Positions 9,325 to 18,245 of a DNA stretch of 64,000 nt are shown here, piece by piece. The notes beneath the pieces were generated by a model. That model saw nothing but the letters and a program-made list of their open reading frames with translations, was not told where the DNA came from and made no database searches. How positions within the stretch are numbered: position 1 is the first letter of the stretch; each line of letters begins with the position of its first letter. The position numbers and the translations under genes are program-made. This DNA is from Lachnospiraceae bacterium (GTDB lineage: Bacteria; Bacillota; Clostridia; Lachnospirales; Lachnospiraceae): positions 16,270-80,269 of the forward strand of contig JAUNGG010000011.1 in the NCBI GenBank assembly GCA_030524635.1, given 5' to 3'.

Positions 9325-10736
9325 AAACAATAATGATCAATGGGATCGTGCTGACCATGAACCAGAGCATGGACTGGTATCCTGACGGATATGTGATGTT
9401 TGAGGAAAATAAAATTTTGCAGGCTGGCCCTATGGAGGAGATCGAGCCTCTTCTGGAATCGGTTTGTAATGATAAATGGGAAAAACTGGAAACAAAAAAA
9501 GAGCATGCTGAGGGGGAATACCGTATTGTGGATGCTGCCCGCGGCATCATTATGCCGGGCATGGTAAATACCCATTGTCATCTTGGCATGATACCCTTCC
9601 GCGGCCTGGGGGATGACTGCAAGGACCGCCTGCGTGTGTTCCTGCTTCCCATGGAGCAGCAGGCCATGGATGCTGAGATGGCAGCTCTTTCCAGTCGGTA
9701 TGCAGTCTGCGAGCTTCTGCTGGCCGGAGTCACCACCGTTTTCGACATGTACTATTTTGAGGGTGAGATCGCCAGGGTCATGGATGAGATGGGGATTCGG
9801 GGAATTGCCGGGGAAACCGTTATGGAGCAGGGAGCCTGTGATGTAAGGTCAGTGGAAGAGGCCATTGCCTACGGGGAAGCAATGATGAAGAAGTACCAGC
9901 ATCACCCCAGAGTATCCTGCTGCCTGGCGCCTCACGGCACCACCACCTGCAGTCCCAAAACGCTGCAAAAGGTTTATGAGCTGGACCGGAAGTACCAGGT
10001 TCCGTTCACACTCCACACAGCGGAGATGGATTATGAGATGAGAGAGCTGGAGGAGAGGTTTGGCTGTACTCCCGTGGAATTCCTGGACCAGATCGGTGTG
10101 CTGGGGCCATCAACCCTGGCAGCGCACTGCATCCATCTGTCAGAGTCCGATATCCGGCTGTTAAAGAAGCGGGGAAGCAGCGTTTCCCACTGTATTGCCT
10201 CCAATACCAAGGCAGCCAAAGGCGTGGCTCCGGTGCTTTCCATGCTGGAGCATCAGGTCCCGGTAGGACTTGGCACCGACGGACCAGCCAGCGGCAACAC
10301 GTTGGATCTGTTTACCCAGATGCGCTTCTGTGCCAATTTCCACAAAAATGAGAACCGGGACCGCAGCGCCCTTCCGGCAAAGGAGATCGTGGCCATGGCT
10401 ACCATCGGCGGAGCAAGAGCTCTGGGACTGGATGGTATCACCGGTTCCCTGGAGCCGGGGAAGGAAGCAGACCTGGTGCTGGTGGAGACGGATTCTGCCA
10501 ATATGTTCCCTGTTTACGATCCCTATTCCGCACTGGTCTACAGCGCTAACAGTTCCAATGTAAAAATGGTGTATGTAGCCGGGCGCCGGCTGGTAGACGA
10601 AAAAAAACTGGCAGGTGCGGACATTAGGGAGATCCGCAGGCAGCTTGCAGAAAAAATGAAGGATTCCGCGTTTGGAACGATGGAGGAGCTGACAGATCCT
10701 TCTGGCAGAACACTTTTTTCGTCATTGCTCACTTAA
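9321..10736 (+). CDS. Amidohydrolase of the SAH/MTA deaminase - atrazine chlorohydrolase family
   Basis: A 471-residue cytoplasmic metallo-hydrolase. Metal ligands are visible as H85-x-H87 in NTHCHLG, His in FTLHTAEMD, His in LAAHCIHLS and Asp in LGTDGPAS. This is the pattern of the MtaD/TrzA/SsnA group that deaminates S-adenosylhomocysteine, methylthioadenosine, guanine-like or triazine rings. ATG 9321 was chosen for its ATGA overlap with ade and the AGAGGAG upstream. Coupled to ade and an importer, it probably handles a second aminopurine or nucleoside (inference). Confidence 0.8.
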   Translation: MKTIMINGIVLTMNQSMDWYPDGYVMFEENKILQAGPMEEIEPLLESVCNDKWEKLETKKEHAEGEYRIVDAARGIIMPGMVNTHCHLGMIPFRGLGDDCKDRLRVFLLPMEQQAMDAEMAALSSRYAVCELLLAGVTTVFDMYYFEGEIARVMDEMGIRGIAGETVMEQGACDVRSVEEAIAYGEAMMKKYQHHPRVSCCLAPHGTTTCSPKTLQKVYELDRKYQVPFTLHTAEMDYEMRELEERFGCTPVEFLDQIGVLGPSTLAAHCIHLSESDIRLLKKRGSSVSHCIASNTKAAKGVAPVLSMLEHQVPVGLGTDGPASGNTLDLFTQMRFCANFHKNENRDRSALPAKEIVAMATIGGARALGLDGITGSLEPGKEADLVLVETDSANMFPVYDPYSALVYSANSSNVKMVYVAGRRLVDEKKLAGADIREIRRQLAEKMKDSAFGTMEELTDPSGRTLFSSLLT

Positions 10737-10760
10737 GAAACAAAAGAATTTGTTTCTTAA
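10733..10760 (+). terminator. Perfect 12-bp inverted repeat after the deaminase operon
   Basis: TTAAGAAACAAA and its exact complement are separated by AGAA. The hairpin overlaps the amidohydrolase stop codon. It is AT-rich and lacks a following run of T, so it could be a weak or processing hairpin, or a protein-binding dyad, rather than a full intrinsic terminator. Confidence 0.4.
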
Positions 10761-10800
10761 TAGGAAAAATAACCAAAAATTAATATCTTGGAAATTTTAG

Positions 10801-10829
10801 TAGACTTTTTAAAAGAAAAGTGCTATAGT
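10801..10829 (+). promoter_or_regulatory. Promoter of the opp operon (extended -10)
   Basis: TAGACT (10801-10806), a 17-base spacer and TGC-TATAGT (10821-10829) form an extended -10 promoter. Transcription should start near 10836, right at the first base of the hairpin described next. Confidence 0.55.
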
Positions 10830-10836
10830 ATGTTTC

Positions 10837-10887
10837 AGCGCAAGGAAGCGTAGAAAAATCAAACGCTATCCTTGCGCTATTTTATTT
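10837..10887 (+). promoter_or_regulatory. 5'-terminal hairpin of opp mRNA, terminator-like
   Basis: AGCGCAAGGAAGCGT (10837-10851) pairs with ACGCTATCCTTGCGCT (10863-10878), broken only by one bulged A. ATTTTATTT follows, then the oppA ribosome binding site AAGGAGG. The stem begins at the predicted transcription start. It could be an attenuator, a 5' stabilising stem, or the terminator of the upstream operon. Confidence 0.5.
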
Positions 10888-10902
10888 AAGGAGGATGTAA
10901 TT

Positions 10903-12627
10903 ATGAGAAAAACCAAAGCTGCTTTAGCAATTTTGACTGCTTCAGCAATGGTGCTCAGCCTTGTAGGATGCGGCGGTTCATCCGCACCAGCAACTGACAC
11001 GGCTGCCGCCACAGAAGCAGCACCAGCTGACTCCAGCGCACCGGCAGATTCTGGAGAAGGTGCGGAAGTCGTAGCCGGCACTTCCGACTTAAACATCATG
11101 TTGGAAACTCCGGTACAGTCTTTAGACCCGCAGCAGGCAACGGACGGTACCTCATTTGAGGTGATCGCAGATTATACCGATGGTCTGATGCAGATGGATG
11201 CAGACGGCCAGGCAGTTCCTGCAATCGCAGAGAGCTATGACCTGTCTGATGACGGTACGACCTATACCTTCCACTTACGCGATGCACAGTGGAGCAACGG
11301 CGAGCCCGTAACGGCAGCAGACTTCGTATTCGCATGGCAGAGAGCCGTTGATCCGGCTGTTGCTTCTGAGTACGCCTACATGTTAAGTGATATCGGCCAG
11401 GTAAAGAACGCTGAGGCAATCATTGCCGGCGATATGGATAAGAGCGAGCTGGGCGTGACTGCAGTGGATGATAAGACCCTGGAGGTTCAGTTAAATGTTC
11501 CGGTCAGCTATTTCCTGTCCTTAATGTATTTCCCGACCTTCTATCCGGTAAACCAGGCATTCTTCGAGTCCTGCGGCGATACCTTCGCTACCAGCCCGGA
11601 GACCACCCTTTCCAACGGCGCCTTTATTCTGGATTCCTATGAGCCGGCAGCAACCGCATTCCACTTAACCAAGAATGCAGATTACTGGGATGCTGACCGT
11701 GTAAGCCTGGCAGGCTTAAATTATCAGGTGATTCAGGATTCCCAGCAGGCTCTGATGAGCTATCAGACCGGTGATCTGGATCTGACTCTGGTAAACGGCG
11801 AGCAGGTGGATCAGGTTCAGGATGATCCGGAGTTTACCACCATCGGTGCAGGCTACCTGTGGTATGTAAGCCCGAACATGGATGCAGTTCCTGAACTGGC
11901 TAATTTAAATGTCCGTATGGCACTGACTCATGCCATCGACCGTGAAGCCATCACCATGGATGTATTAAAGGACGGCTCCGCACCTACCTTTACCGCAGTT
12001 CCAATGCAGTTTGCAGCAGGCCCTGACGGTTCTGATTTCTCTGAGGATCAGGAGAAGTTTGCAGATGTTTGCTCTTTCGATGCTGCCAAGGCAGCTGATT
12101 ACTGGGCCAAGGGCCTGGAGGAGTTAGGAATTTCCCAGCTGAATCTGGATATGGTAGTAGATGCAGATGATGCTCCTCAGAAGGTTGCACAGGTATTAAA
12201 GGAGCAGTGGGAGACCACCCTTCCGGGACTTACGGTAAACCTGACGGTTGAGCCGAAGAAGCAGAGAGTAGAAGATATGCAGAACGGCAACTTCCAGTTA
12301 GGCCTGACCAGATGGGGTCCGGACTATGCAGATCCTATGACTTATCTTGGCATGTGGATCACTGACAACTCCAACAACTATGGTCTGTGGAGCAATGCTG
12401 ATTACGATGCGATCATCGCTGAGTGCACCACCGGCGATCTGTGTACCGATGCAGAAGGCCGCTGGGCAAGACTGTATGATGCAGAGAAGATCGTAATGGA
12501 TGAAGCTGTGATCTTCCCGCTTTATACACAGTGCAATGCAGAGATGATGTCCTCCAAGGTAACCGGAGTTGAGTTTCACCCAGTTGCTTTAAACCGTGTT
12601 TACAAGAATACGGTTAAGGCAGACTAA
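10903..12627 (+). CDS. oppA: Oligopeptide ABC transporter substrate-binding lipoprotein
   Basis: A 574-residue family-5 extracellular solute-binding protein. The lipobox LVGC-GG ends a clear signal peptide near residue 23, and an Ala/Ser/Pro-rich linker follows. The SBP_bac_5 core begins at NIMLETPVQSLDPQQATDG and includes YTFHLRDAQWSNGEPVTAADFVFAWQR-type sequence, the family hallmark. It captures peptides outside the membrane for OppBC. AAGGAGG lies ahead of the ATG. A terminator-like hairpin after the gene would let oppA be made in excess over the permeases, as in other opp operons. Confidence 0.9.
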   Translation: MRKTKAALAILTASAMVLSLVGCGGSSAPATDTAAATEAAPADSSAPADSGEGAEVVAGTSDLNIMLETPVQSLDPQQATDGTSFEVIADYTDGLMQMDADGQAVPAIAESYDLSDDGTTYTFHLRDAQWSNGEPVTAADFVFAWQRAVDPAVASEYAYMLSDIGQVKNAEAIIAGDMDKSELGVTAVDDKTLEVQLNVPVSYFLSLMYFPTFYPVNQAFFESCGDTFATSPETTLSNGAFILDSYEPAATAFHLTKNADYWDADRVSLAGLNYQVIQDSQQALMSYQTGDLDLTLVNGEQVDQVQDDPEFTTIGAGYLWYVSPNMDAVPELANLNVRMALTHAIDREAITMDVLKDGSAPTFTAVPMQFAAGPDGSDFSEDQEKFADVCSFDAAKAADYWAKGLEELGISQLNLDMVVDADDAPQKVAQVLKEQWETTLPGLTVNLTVEPKKQRVEDMQNGNFQLGLTRWGPDYADPMTYLGMWITDNSNNYGLWSNADYDAIIAECTTGDLCTDAEGRWARLYDAEKIVMDEAVIFPLYTQCNAEMMSSKVTGVEFHPVALNRVYKNTVKAD

Positions 12628-12669
12628 GCCGATCAATTTCGAAATATCCAGTAATTCACTTTCATTTCA

Positions 12670-12730
12670 GGGTGTTGCATCACTCAGCAGCAAGAGCAGT
12701 TTCTGACTGAGTTTTGCAGCACCCGTTTTT
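12670..12730 (+). terminator. Terminator/attenuator between oppA and oppB
   Basis: GGGTGTTGCA pairs with TGCAGCACCC (one G-U), with an inner ACTCAG/CTGAGT stem, and GTTTTTG follows. It probably stops part of the transcription after oppA, lowering permease expression relative to the binding protein. Confidence 0.65.
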
Positions 12731-12784
12731 GTATCGCGACACCTTGCCCGGTTATCGCTTTCCCGCAAACCTGCACACGCCGGC

Positions 12785-12880
12785 GGCAGAGCTCTGCCAC
12801 ATTATGAAAGCCTGGCGGGCGCGTTTGACATATCCGAATGAAGGCCGCTTGTTGGGCGGCAGGGCTTTCACAGCAACAAA
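12785..12880 (+). other. Structured GC-rich spacer before oppB
   Basis: The oppA-oppB gap holds several dyads: the perfect palindrome GGCAGAGCTCTGCC (12785-12798), an outer GAAAGCC/GGCTTTC pair (about 12805-12872), and an inner GCCGC/GCGGC stem. Together they can fold into a branched RNA. It looks like an intergenic repeat or mRNA-stability element. I see no convincing gene in it. Confidence 0.4.
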
Positions 12881-12891
12881 GGAGGCAGAAT

Positions 12892-13827
12892 GTGAAGAAA
12901 TATACCCTTAAGCGAATCCTGACTTCTCTCTTTACCCTTCTGGCGATCCTGCTGGTATTATTTATCCTGATGCAGCTGATGCCAGGTTCTCCGTTTAATG
13001 ATGAGAAGCTGAACAATGACCAGCGTATGGCGCTCTATGCGAAATACGGACTGGACCAGCCGATCGTGGTTCAATTTTTTAACTATGTAAAAAACATGCT
13101 GAAAGGTGATTTCGGAGTCAGCTACAATATTTCCAAGAACACTCCCATCTCTCAGCTGATCCAGACCCGTCTTCCTGTTTCCATCCGGATCGGCGGTTTT
13201 GCCGTCAGCCTGGGCGCCGTTATGGGCCTGCTCTTAGGACTGGTGGCAGCCTTAAAGCATGATACGATATGGGACTCGATGGCCACCGTGATCTCCGTTA
13301 TCGGTGTGTCTGTGCCGTCCTATGTGTTTGCATTGGCATTAAGCTATACCCTGGGCTTTAAGCTGGGATGGTTCCCCATGCTGTATAAGGAAAAGCTGGC
13401 ATTAAGCTCCAGTGTTCTTCCAAGTATTGCATTGTCCATGTTTACCATGGCCAGTATTGCCCGGTTTACCCGAAGTGAGATGCTGGAGGTTCTGGGAAGC
13501 GATTACATGCTTCTGGCAGAAAGCAAAGGAATCTCCGGCTCGGCGCTGATCTTCCGCCATGCGCTGCGGAATGCACTGATTCCCATTATCACGGTGCTGG
13601 CGCCTCTGATCGTAGACCTGATGACCGGTTCTCTGGTAGTGGAGAAGATTTTCTCCATCCCAGGCGTAGGCAGCCTTCTGGTCAATGCCATCCAGTCGAA
13701 TGATTATAACGTGGTAATCGCATTGAGCTTTATCTATTCAGCCATGTATATCGGTATTATGCTTGTGGTGGATATCCTTTACGGAATCATTGACCCCAGG
13801 ATCCGGCTGACAAAGGAAGGAGACTGA
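12892..13827 (+). CDS. oppB: Peptide ABC transporter permease OppB/DppB
   Basis: This 311-residue permease opens with a membrane helix (LKRILTSLFTLLAILLVLFILMQ) followed by PGSPF, typical of OppB N-termini. A BPD_transp_1 domain covers about residues 95-305. The EAA-type loop reads YMLLAESKGISGSALIFRHALRNALIP. GTG 12892 was chosen because GGAGGCAGAAT precedes it; the frame open upstream lies in the structured spacer and is not protein-like. It pairs with OppC to form the peptide channel. Confidence 0.9.
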   Translation: MKKYTLKRILTSLFTLLAILLVLFILMQLMPGSPFNDEKLNNDQRMALYAKYGLDQPIVVQFFNYVKNMLKGDFGVSYNISKNTPISQLIQTRLPVSIRIGGFAVSLGAVMGLLLGLVAALKHDTIWDSMATVISVIGVSVPSYVFALALSYTLGFKLGWFPMLYKEKLALSSSVLPSIALSMFTMASIARFTRSEMLEVLGSDYMLLAESKGISGSALIFRHALRNALIPIITVLAPLIVDLMTGSLVVEKIFSIPGVGSLLVNAIQSNDYNVVIALSFIYSAMYIGIMLVVDILYGIIDPRIRLTKEGD

Positions 13828-13831
13828 TGGT

Positions 13832-14902
13832 ATGAAAATTGGAAAATCCGCAGCAGCAGCTGCTGCTGTGCAGAACGCATATGTACCGGTGGATGCTGAC
13901 TTCCGGTTAAAAGATAATGCAGGAGAGATCGCCATTGACACCAACTTTTCCGCCCAGAGCTTCTGGAAGGATGTCTTCATCCGATATTTCCGAAAGATCA
14001 GTGCCGTCATCGGGCTGGTTCTGATCATTCTGATCTCCGCCATGGCAGTAGTCGGGCCGGGAATGAACACATATACCTATTCGGAACAGAATTTAAGTCA
14101 GAAAAACTTTGCTCCCAGAGTGAAGAGTCTGGAGAAGTTAGGAATCTTTAACGGTAATGAGTCGATGAAGACCACCACCGGAAGCAAGATCGTGAACCAG
14201 TATGAAGCGAAAGGGCTGGATGATGTGTATTACTGGTTTGGAAGTGATAACTTTGGACGTGATATCTGGACCCGTACCTGGTCCGGCGCCAGAGTTTCTC
14301 TGATCATTGCAGTTGCTGCTGCTGTCATCGACATGGTGATCGGCATGAGTTATGGTCTGATCTCCGGATACTTCGGAGGCAAGGTGGATATGATCATGCA
14401 GCGAATCCTGGAGATCGCCAATGGTATTCCCAGGCTGGTTATCGTAACACTGCTTCTGCTAGTGCTTCAGCCCGGTATGGTCACCATTATCTTCGCCCTG
14501 ATGCTGACAGAATGGGTGGGAATGAGCCGGATCGCCAGAGCAGAGATGCTGAAATTAAAAGAACAGGAATTCGTCCTGGCCTCCAGAACCTTGGGAGCCA
14601 GCAGCTTTTTCATTATTTTCCGTGAGATCCTGCCTAATATCATCGGACCGATCATCACACAGGTTATGTTTTCTATTCCTACCGCCATCTTTACAGAAGC
14701 ATTCTTAAGCTTCGTAGGGCTTGGCATTCCGGTGCCCCAGTGTTCCTTAGGCTCCCTGATCTCCGAGGGCTTTAACAGTTTTACCACCCATCCGTATCAG
14801 ATCATCCCGCCCATCGTGGTGATGGCACTTCTGATGCTCAGCTTCAACCTGGTGGCAGATGGCCTGCGGGAAGCGCTTGACCCGAAAATGAAAGAAATGT
14901 GA
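13832..14902 (+). CDS. oppC: Peptide ABC transporter permease OppC/DppC
   Basis: This 356-residue permease has a longer cytoplasmic N-terminus with an Ala run (KIGKSAAAAAAVQ), then the OppC_N segment (FWKDVFIRYFRKISAVIGLVL). An insertion of about 80 residues precedes the transport domain, which includes FGSDNFGRDIWTR, a strong OppC marker. The EAA-type loop is FVLASRTLGASSFFIIFREILPNIIGP. It starts four bases after oppB, behind GGAAGGAGA. Confidence 0.9.
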   Translation: MKIGKSAAAAAAVQNAYVPVDADFRLKDNAGEIAIDTNFSAQSFWKDVFIRYFRKISAVIGLVLIILISAMAVVGPGMNTYTYSEQNLSQKNFAPRVKSLEKLGIFNGNESMKTTTGSKIVNQYEAKGLDDVYYWFGSDNFGRDIWTRTWSGARVSLIIAVAAAVIDMVIGMSYGLISGYFGGKVDMIMQRILEIANGIPRLVIVTLLLLVLQPGMVTIIFALMLTEWVGMSRIARAEMLKLKEQEFVLASRTLGASSFFIIFREILPNIIGPIITQVMFSIPTAIFTEAFLSFVGLGIPVPQCSLGSLISEGFNSFTTHPYQIIPPIVVMALLMLSFNLVADGLREALDPKMKEM

Positions 14903-14913
14903 GGTGATCGATT

Positions 14914-16008
14914 ATGTCAGAAGCAAAAGAAAAGATTCTTCAGATCCGTGATCTTGATATCACCTTCCGCACCACCGCAGGCCCGGTCCATGCCATCCGC
15001 GGTGTTAATATCGATCTGTACAAAGGTGAGACGGTTGCCATCGTAGGCGAGTCCGGCTCCGGCAAGTCGGTTACCATGAAGGCAGCTATGGGAATTCTGG
15101 CAGGCAATGCCACGGTGGGAAAAGGAACCATTGAATTCAGCTATCACCATGAGGACGGCAGCCCGGAGACCGTGGATATTCTGACTAAGGATAAGAAGTG
15201 GATCCGCAGGCATATCAACGGAAAGCGGATTGCTATGGTATTCCAGGATCCTATGACCAGTCTGGACCCTACAATGTCCATTGGAAAGCAGATCATGGAG
15301 GGGATGATCTGGCACTTTAAGACTCCGAAGAAGGAGGCCTGGGATCGGGCCGTGGAGCTTTTAAAGGAAGTGGGCATCGAGGATGCAGAGAAGCGGATGA
15401 AGAATTATCCCCATCAGCTTTCCGGCGGTATGCGCCAGCGTGTGGTCATCGCCATTGCCCTGGCATGCAATCCGGATCTGCTGATCTGCGATGAACCAAC
15501 TACGGCGCTGGATGTTACCATTCAGGCAAAGATTATTGAATTAATTCGAAGAATTCAGAAGGAACGAGGCATCTCCGTCATTTACATCACCCATGACCTT
15601 GGGGTGGTGGCGAAGGTAGCCGACTACGTCAATGTTATGTACGCGGGAAAGATCGTGGAAAAGGGAACCATCAATGAGATTTTCTATGATCCCCGCCATC
15701 CCTACACCTGGGGGCTTTTATCCGCCATGCCGGATCTGGATACCGACGATGAGCGGCTTTACACCATCCCAGGTTCCCCGCCGAATCTGCTTCATGAGCG
15801 GGCAGGGGATGCATTTGCACCTCGAAACCGTTATGCTTTGGTGGTGGACGATAAGGCAGATCCGCCTATGTTCCAGATTACAGACACTCACTATGCCGCT
15901 ACCTGGCTGTTAGACCCGAGAGCGCCGAAGGTGGACATGCCGGAGGAACTTAAGACACGAATCCAGCGTATGAAGAAGGAGGCAAAGGAATATGGCAGTG
16001 AATTATAA
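14914..16008 (+). CDS. oppD: Peptide ABC transporter ATP-binding protein OppD
   Basis: This 364-residue ATPase has Walker A GESGSGKS near residue 44, the Q-loop [12 protein letters not shown], the signature LSGGMRQR, Walker [14 protein letters not shown] and the switch His in ITHDLGV. The C-terminal oligo_HPY region contains HPYTWGLL and PGSPPNLL. The Fe-S type Cys cluster found in some OppD/DppD proteins is absent at the C-terminus. It overlaps oppF by 17 bases. Confidence 0.92.
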   Translation: MSEAKEKILQIRDLDITFRTTAGPVHAIRGVNIDLYKGETVAIVGESGSGKSVTMKAAMGILAGNATVGKGTIEFSYHHEDGSPETVDILTKDKKWIRRHINGKRIAMVFQDPMTSLDPTMSIGKQIMEGMIWHFKTPKKEAWDRAVELLKEVGIEDAEKRMKNYPHQLSGGMRQRVVIAIALACNPDLLICDEPTTALDVTIQAKIIELIRRIQKERGISVIYITHDLGVVAKVADYVNVMYAGKIVEKGTINEIFYDPRHPYTWGLLSAMPDLDTDDERLYTIPGSPPNLLHERAGDAFAPRNRYALVVDDKADPPMFQITDTHYAATWLLDPRAPKVDMPEELKTRIQRMKKEAKEYGSEL

Positions 16009-16927
16009 TGCAGAGCCTCTTTTAAAGGTAGAGGGATTAAAGCAGTATTTTAAGGTCAGCGCAAACTTTACCGTAAAAGCGGTAGAAAATGTTTCCTTTG
16101 AGATTTATCCAGGGGAGACTTACGGACTGGTGGGAGAATCTGGTTCCGGAAAGTCCACCATTGGAAGAAGCATTATCCGGCTGTACGATCCCACCGCCGG
16201 TAAGATCCAATTTAACGGCATGGATATCAGCAAACGGATGAGCAAGGATACACAGAAATCGCTGCGGACCCAGATGCAGATGATCTTCCAGGATCCTATG
16301 GCCTCCTTAAATCCCAGAAAAAAGGTGGGAGATATCATCGGCGAGGGATTGGATATCCATCACACCTATCAGTCTGCCGCAGAGCGGGACGCCAAGATCA
16401 AGGAGATCCTGGCTAAGGTAGGACTGGCGCCGGAACATGCAAGCCGGTATCCTCACCAGTTCTCCGGCGGCCAGCGGCAGCGCGTGGGGATCGCCAGAGC
16501 ACTGATCATGAATCCGAAGCTGATCATCGCAGACGAGTGCATTTCTGCCCTTGACGTATCCATTCAGGCTCAGGTGGTAAACCTGATGAAGGATATCCAG
16601 GAGGAGACCGGGACTGCGTACCTCTTTATCGCCCATGATCTTTCTATGGTAAAGTATATCTCAGACCGCATCGGAGTGCTTCACCTGGGGCATCTTCTGG
16701 AAACAGGAACCACGGAGGAGATCTTTGAGAATCCGATCCATCCATACACCAGAAGCCTTCTGTCAGCCATCCCGGCGCCGAATCCGGTAGTGGAGAAAAA
16801 ACGGGTGGCGGAGAGCTATGACTATAAGACCTCCGGCATTGATTATAATCAGGGAACGTATCATCTGGTTTCCGGAAGTCATTATGTGAAGTGTACCGAC
16901 GCGGAATTTGAGAAGTGGAAGAAATAA
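15992..16927 (+). CDS. oppF: Peptide ABC transporter ATP-binding protein OppF
   Basis: This 311-residue second ATPase has Walker [10 protein letters not shown] near residue 47, the Q-loop MIFQDPMASLNP, the signature FSGGQRQR, Walker B LIIADECISALD and the switch His in IAHDLS, followed by HPYTRSLLSAIP. Position 5 of Walker B is Cys (DECISALD) where most OppF proteins have Pro; the catalytic Glu is intact. The ATG lies inside the end of oppD behind AAGGAGGCAAAGG. It is the last gene of the operon. Confidence 0.92.
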   Translation: MAVNYNAEPLLKVEGLKQYFKVSANFTVKAVENVSFEIYPGETYGLVGESGSGKSTIGRSIIRLYDPTAGKIQFNGMDISKRMSKDTQKSLRTQMQMIFQDPMASLNPRKKVGDIIGEGLDIHHTYQSAAERDAKIKEILAKVGLAPEHASRYPHQFSGGQRQRVGIARALIMNPKLIIADECISALDVSIQAQVVNLMKDIQEETGTAYLFIAHDLSMVKYISDRIGVLHLGHLLETGTTEEIFENPIHPYTRSLLSAIPAPNPVVEKKRVAESYDYKTSGIDYNQGTYHLVSGSHYVKCTDAEFEKWKK

Positions 16928-16942
16928 AACAGGAATATCTGA

Positions 16943-16970
16943 TTGCATTTTTGCTGAAACCAGATATAAT
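16943..16970 (+). promoter_or_regulatory. Promoter for the rsmH-like gene
   Basis: TTGCAT (16943-16948), a 16-base spacer and a perfect TATAAT (16965-16970) lie just after oppF. The expected start near 16977 is upstream of the terminator-like hairpin at 17031, so that hairpin would be inside the rsmH leader. Confidence 0.5.
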
Positions 16971-17030
16971 GGTTATAAAAGAAAATCCTTGCAATGCAGG
17001 TAGGATACAGAACGTATTCTTTGAAAAGGA

Positions 17031-17060
17031 ATCCCTGTCATGATATGATAGGGATTTTTT
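17031..17060 (+). terminator. Intrinsic terminator after oppF / in rsmH leader
   Basis: ATCCCTGTCA and TGATAGGGAT form a 10-bp stem (one G-U) over a 5-base loop, followed by six T. It can end the opp transcript and, given the promoter at 16943, may also attenuate the rsmH-like gene. Confidence 0.7.
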
Positions 17061-17125
17061 GTTCATGGAAAACTCCTCTGCAGCAGGATTCTTTTACATA
17101 GGAAATATGGATCAGGAGGAATGAT

Positions 17126-18175
17126 ATGGAATATCAAGACCAGCCGCATAAGCGGCGTGTCCGCTACAAAGGAACCCACCCGAGAAATTTTCAGGAGAAA
17201 TATAAAGAGCTTCAGCCGGAAAAGTATGCCGACACCATTGAAAAGGTGATCCAAAAGGGAAGCACGCCGGCTGGTATGCATATCTCCATCTGCGTTCAGG
17301 AGATCCTGGATTTCCTTCAGATCAAGCCGGGCCAGACCGGACTGGATGCCACCCTGGGCTATGGCGGCCACACATCCCACATGCTGAAATGCCTGGAATC
17401 CCAGGGGCATATTTACGGGCTGGATGTAGATCCCATCGAGATCAAAAAGACGAAAGCCAGACTGGAGGCTATGGGCTACGGCCCGGATATCCTGACGGTG
17501 CGGCAGATCAATTTTGCCCATGTGGATCAGGTGGCAGCCGAGGCTGGGCTGTTTGATTTTATCCTGGCAGATCTTGGGGTATCCTCCATGCAGATCGATA
17601 ACCCAGACCGGGGCTTTTCTTTTAAATACGACGGCCCTCTGGATCTGCGTCTGGATCCGGAAAAGGGCGTGTCAGCGGCAGAGCGTCTGAAGGAGATTAC
17701 ACAGGAGGAGCTGGAAGGAATGCTGGTGGAGAATTCTGATGAGCCCTATGCCAGAGAGATCGCCAGAGCGGTAATGCAGGAGCTGAAAAAGGGACGGGCC
17801 GTGGACACCACCACCAGGCTGAAGCAGGTGATTGAGCATGCCCTGTCTTTTCTGCCGGAGAAGGAGCAGAAGGAGGCAGTGAAGAAGTCCTGCCAGAGGA
17901 CCTTTCAGGCGCTGCGGATCGATGTGAACAGTGAATTCGAAGTGCTGGAAGCCTTTTTAGACAAGCTTCCTTCTGTCCTAGCGCCAGGAGGAAGAGTGGC
18001 GATCTTAACCTTTCACTCCGGTGAGGACCGAATGGTGAAAAAGTCCTTTAAGCGGTTCCAGAAAGAAGGGCTTTACAGCCAGATCGCAGAAGATGTGATC
18101 CGTCCTTCCACCGAGGAATGCGCCAGAAACAGCCGTGCCCGTTCTACCAAGATGCGGTGGGCGATCCGGGCGTAA
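17126..18175 (+). CDS. RsmH/MraW family 16S rRNA (cytosine-N4) methyltransferase, paralogue-type
   Basis: This 349-residue SAM methyltransferase is clearly of the RsmH family: GLDATLGYGGHTSHML (SAM site) near residue 72, GLDVDP near 98, ILADLGVSSMQIDNPDRGFSF near 149, LDLRLD, and the C-terminal RTFQALRIDVNSE plus ILTFHSGEDRMVK. RsmH modifies C1402 in the ribosomal decoding centre. Two things are unusual. About 50 basic residues precede the normal start of the fold, and the gene is far from any division/cell-wall (dcw) genes where rsmH normally sits. It may be a second RsmH-like enzyme with a different target. AGGAGGA lies upstream of the ATG. Confidence 0.82.
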   Translation: MEYQDQPHKRRVRYKGTHPRNFQEKYKELQPEKYADTIEKVIQKGSTPAGMHISICVQEILDFLQIKPGQTGLDATLGYGGHTSHMLKCLESQGHIYGLDVDPIEIKKTKARLEAMGYGPDILTVRQINFAHVDQVAAEAGLFDFILADLGVSSMQIDNPDRGFSFKYDGPLDLRLDPEKGVSAAERLKEITQEELEGMLVENSDEPYAREIARAVMQELKKGRAVDTTTRLKQVIEHALSFLPEKEQKEAVKKSCQRTFQALRIDVNSEFEVLEAFLDKLPSVLAPGGRVAILTFHSGEDRMVKKSFKRFQKEGLYSQIAEDVIRPSTEECARNSRARSTKMRWAIRA

Positions 18176-18245
18176 AGGACCGGCTGCGCTGACATTTTGC
18201 TGAAAATGAACGGTACAGCACATTAGTATAGTTACGGAGGATAAG

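Noticed and set aside
12714..12911. 65-codon ORF between oppA and oppB
   Set aside because: It lies in stem-forming sequence, has no ribosome binding site and crosses the oppB start.
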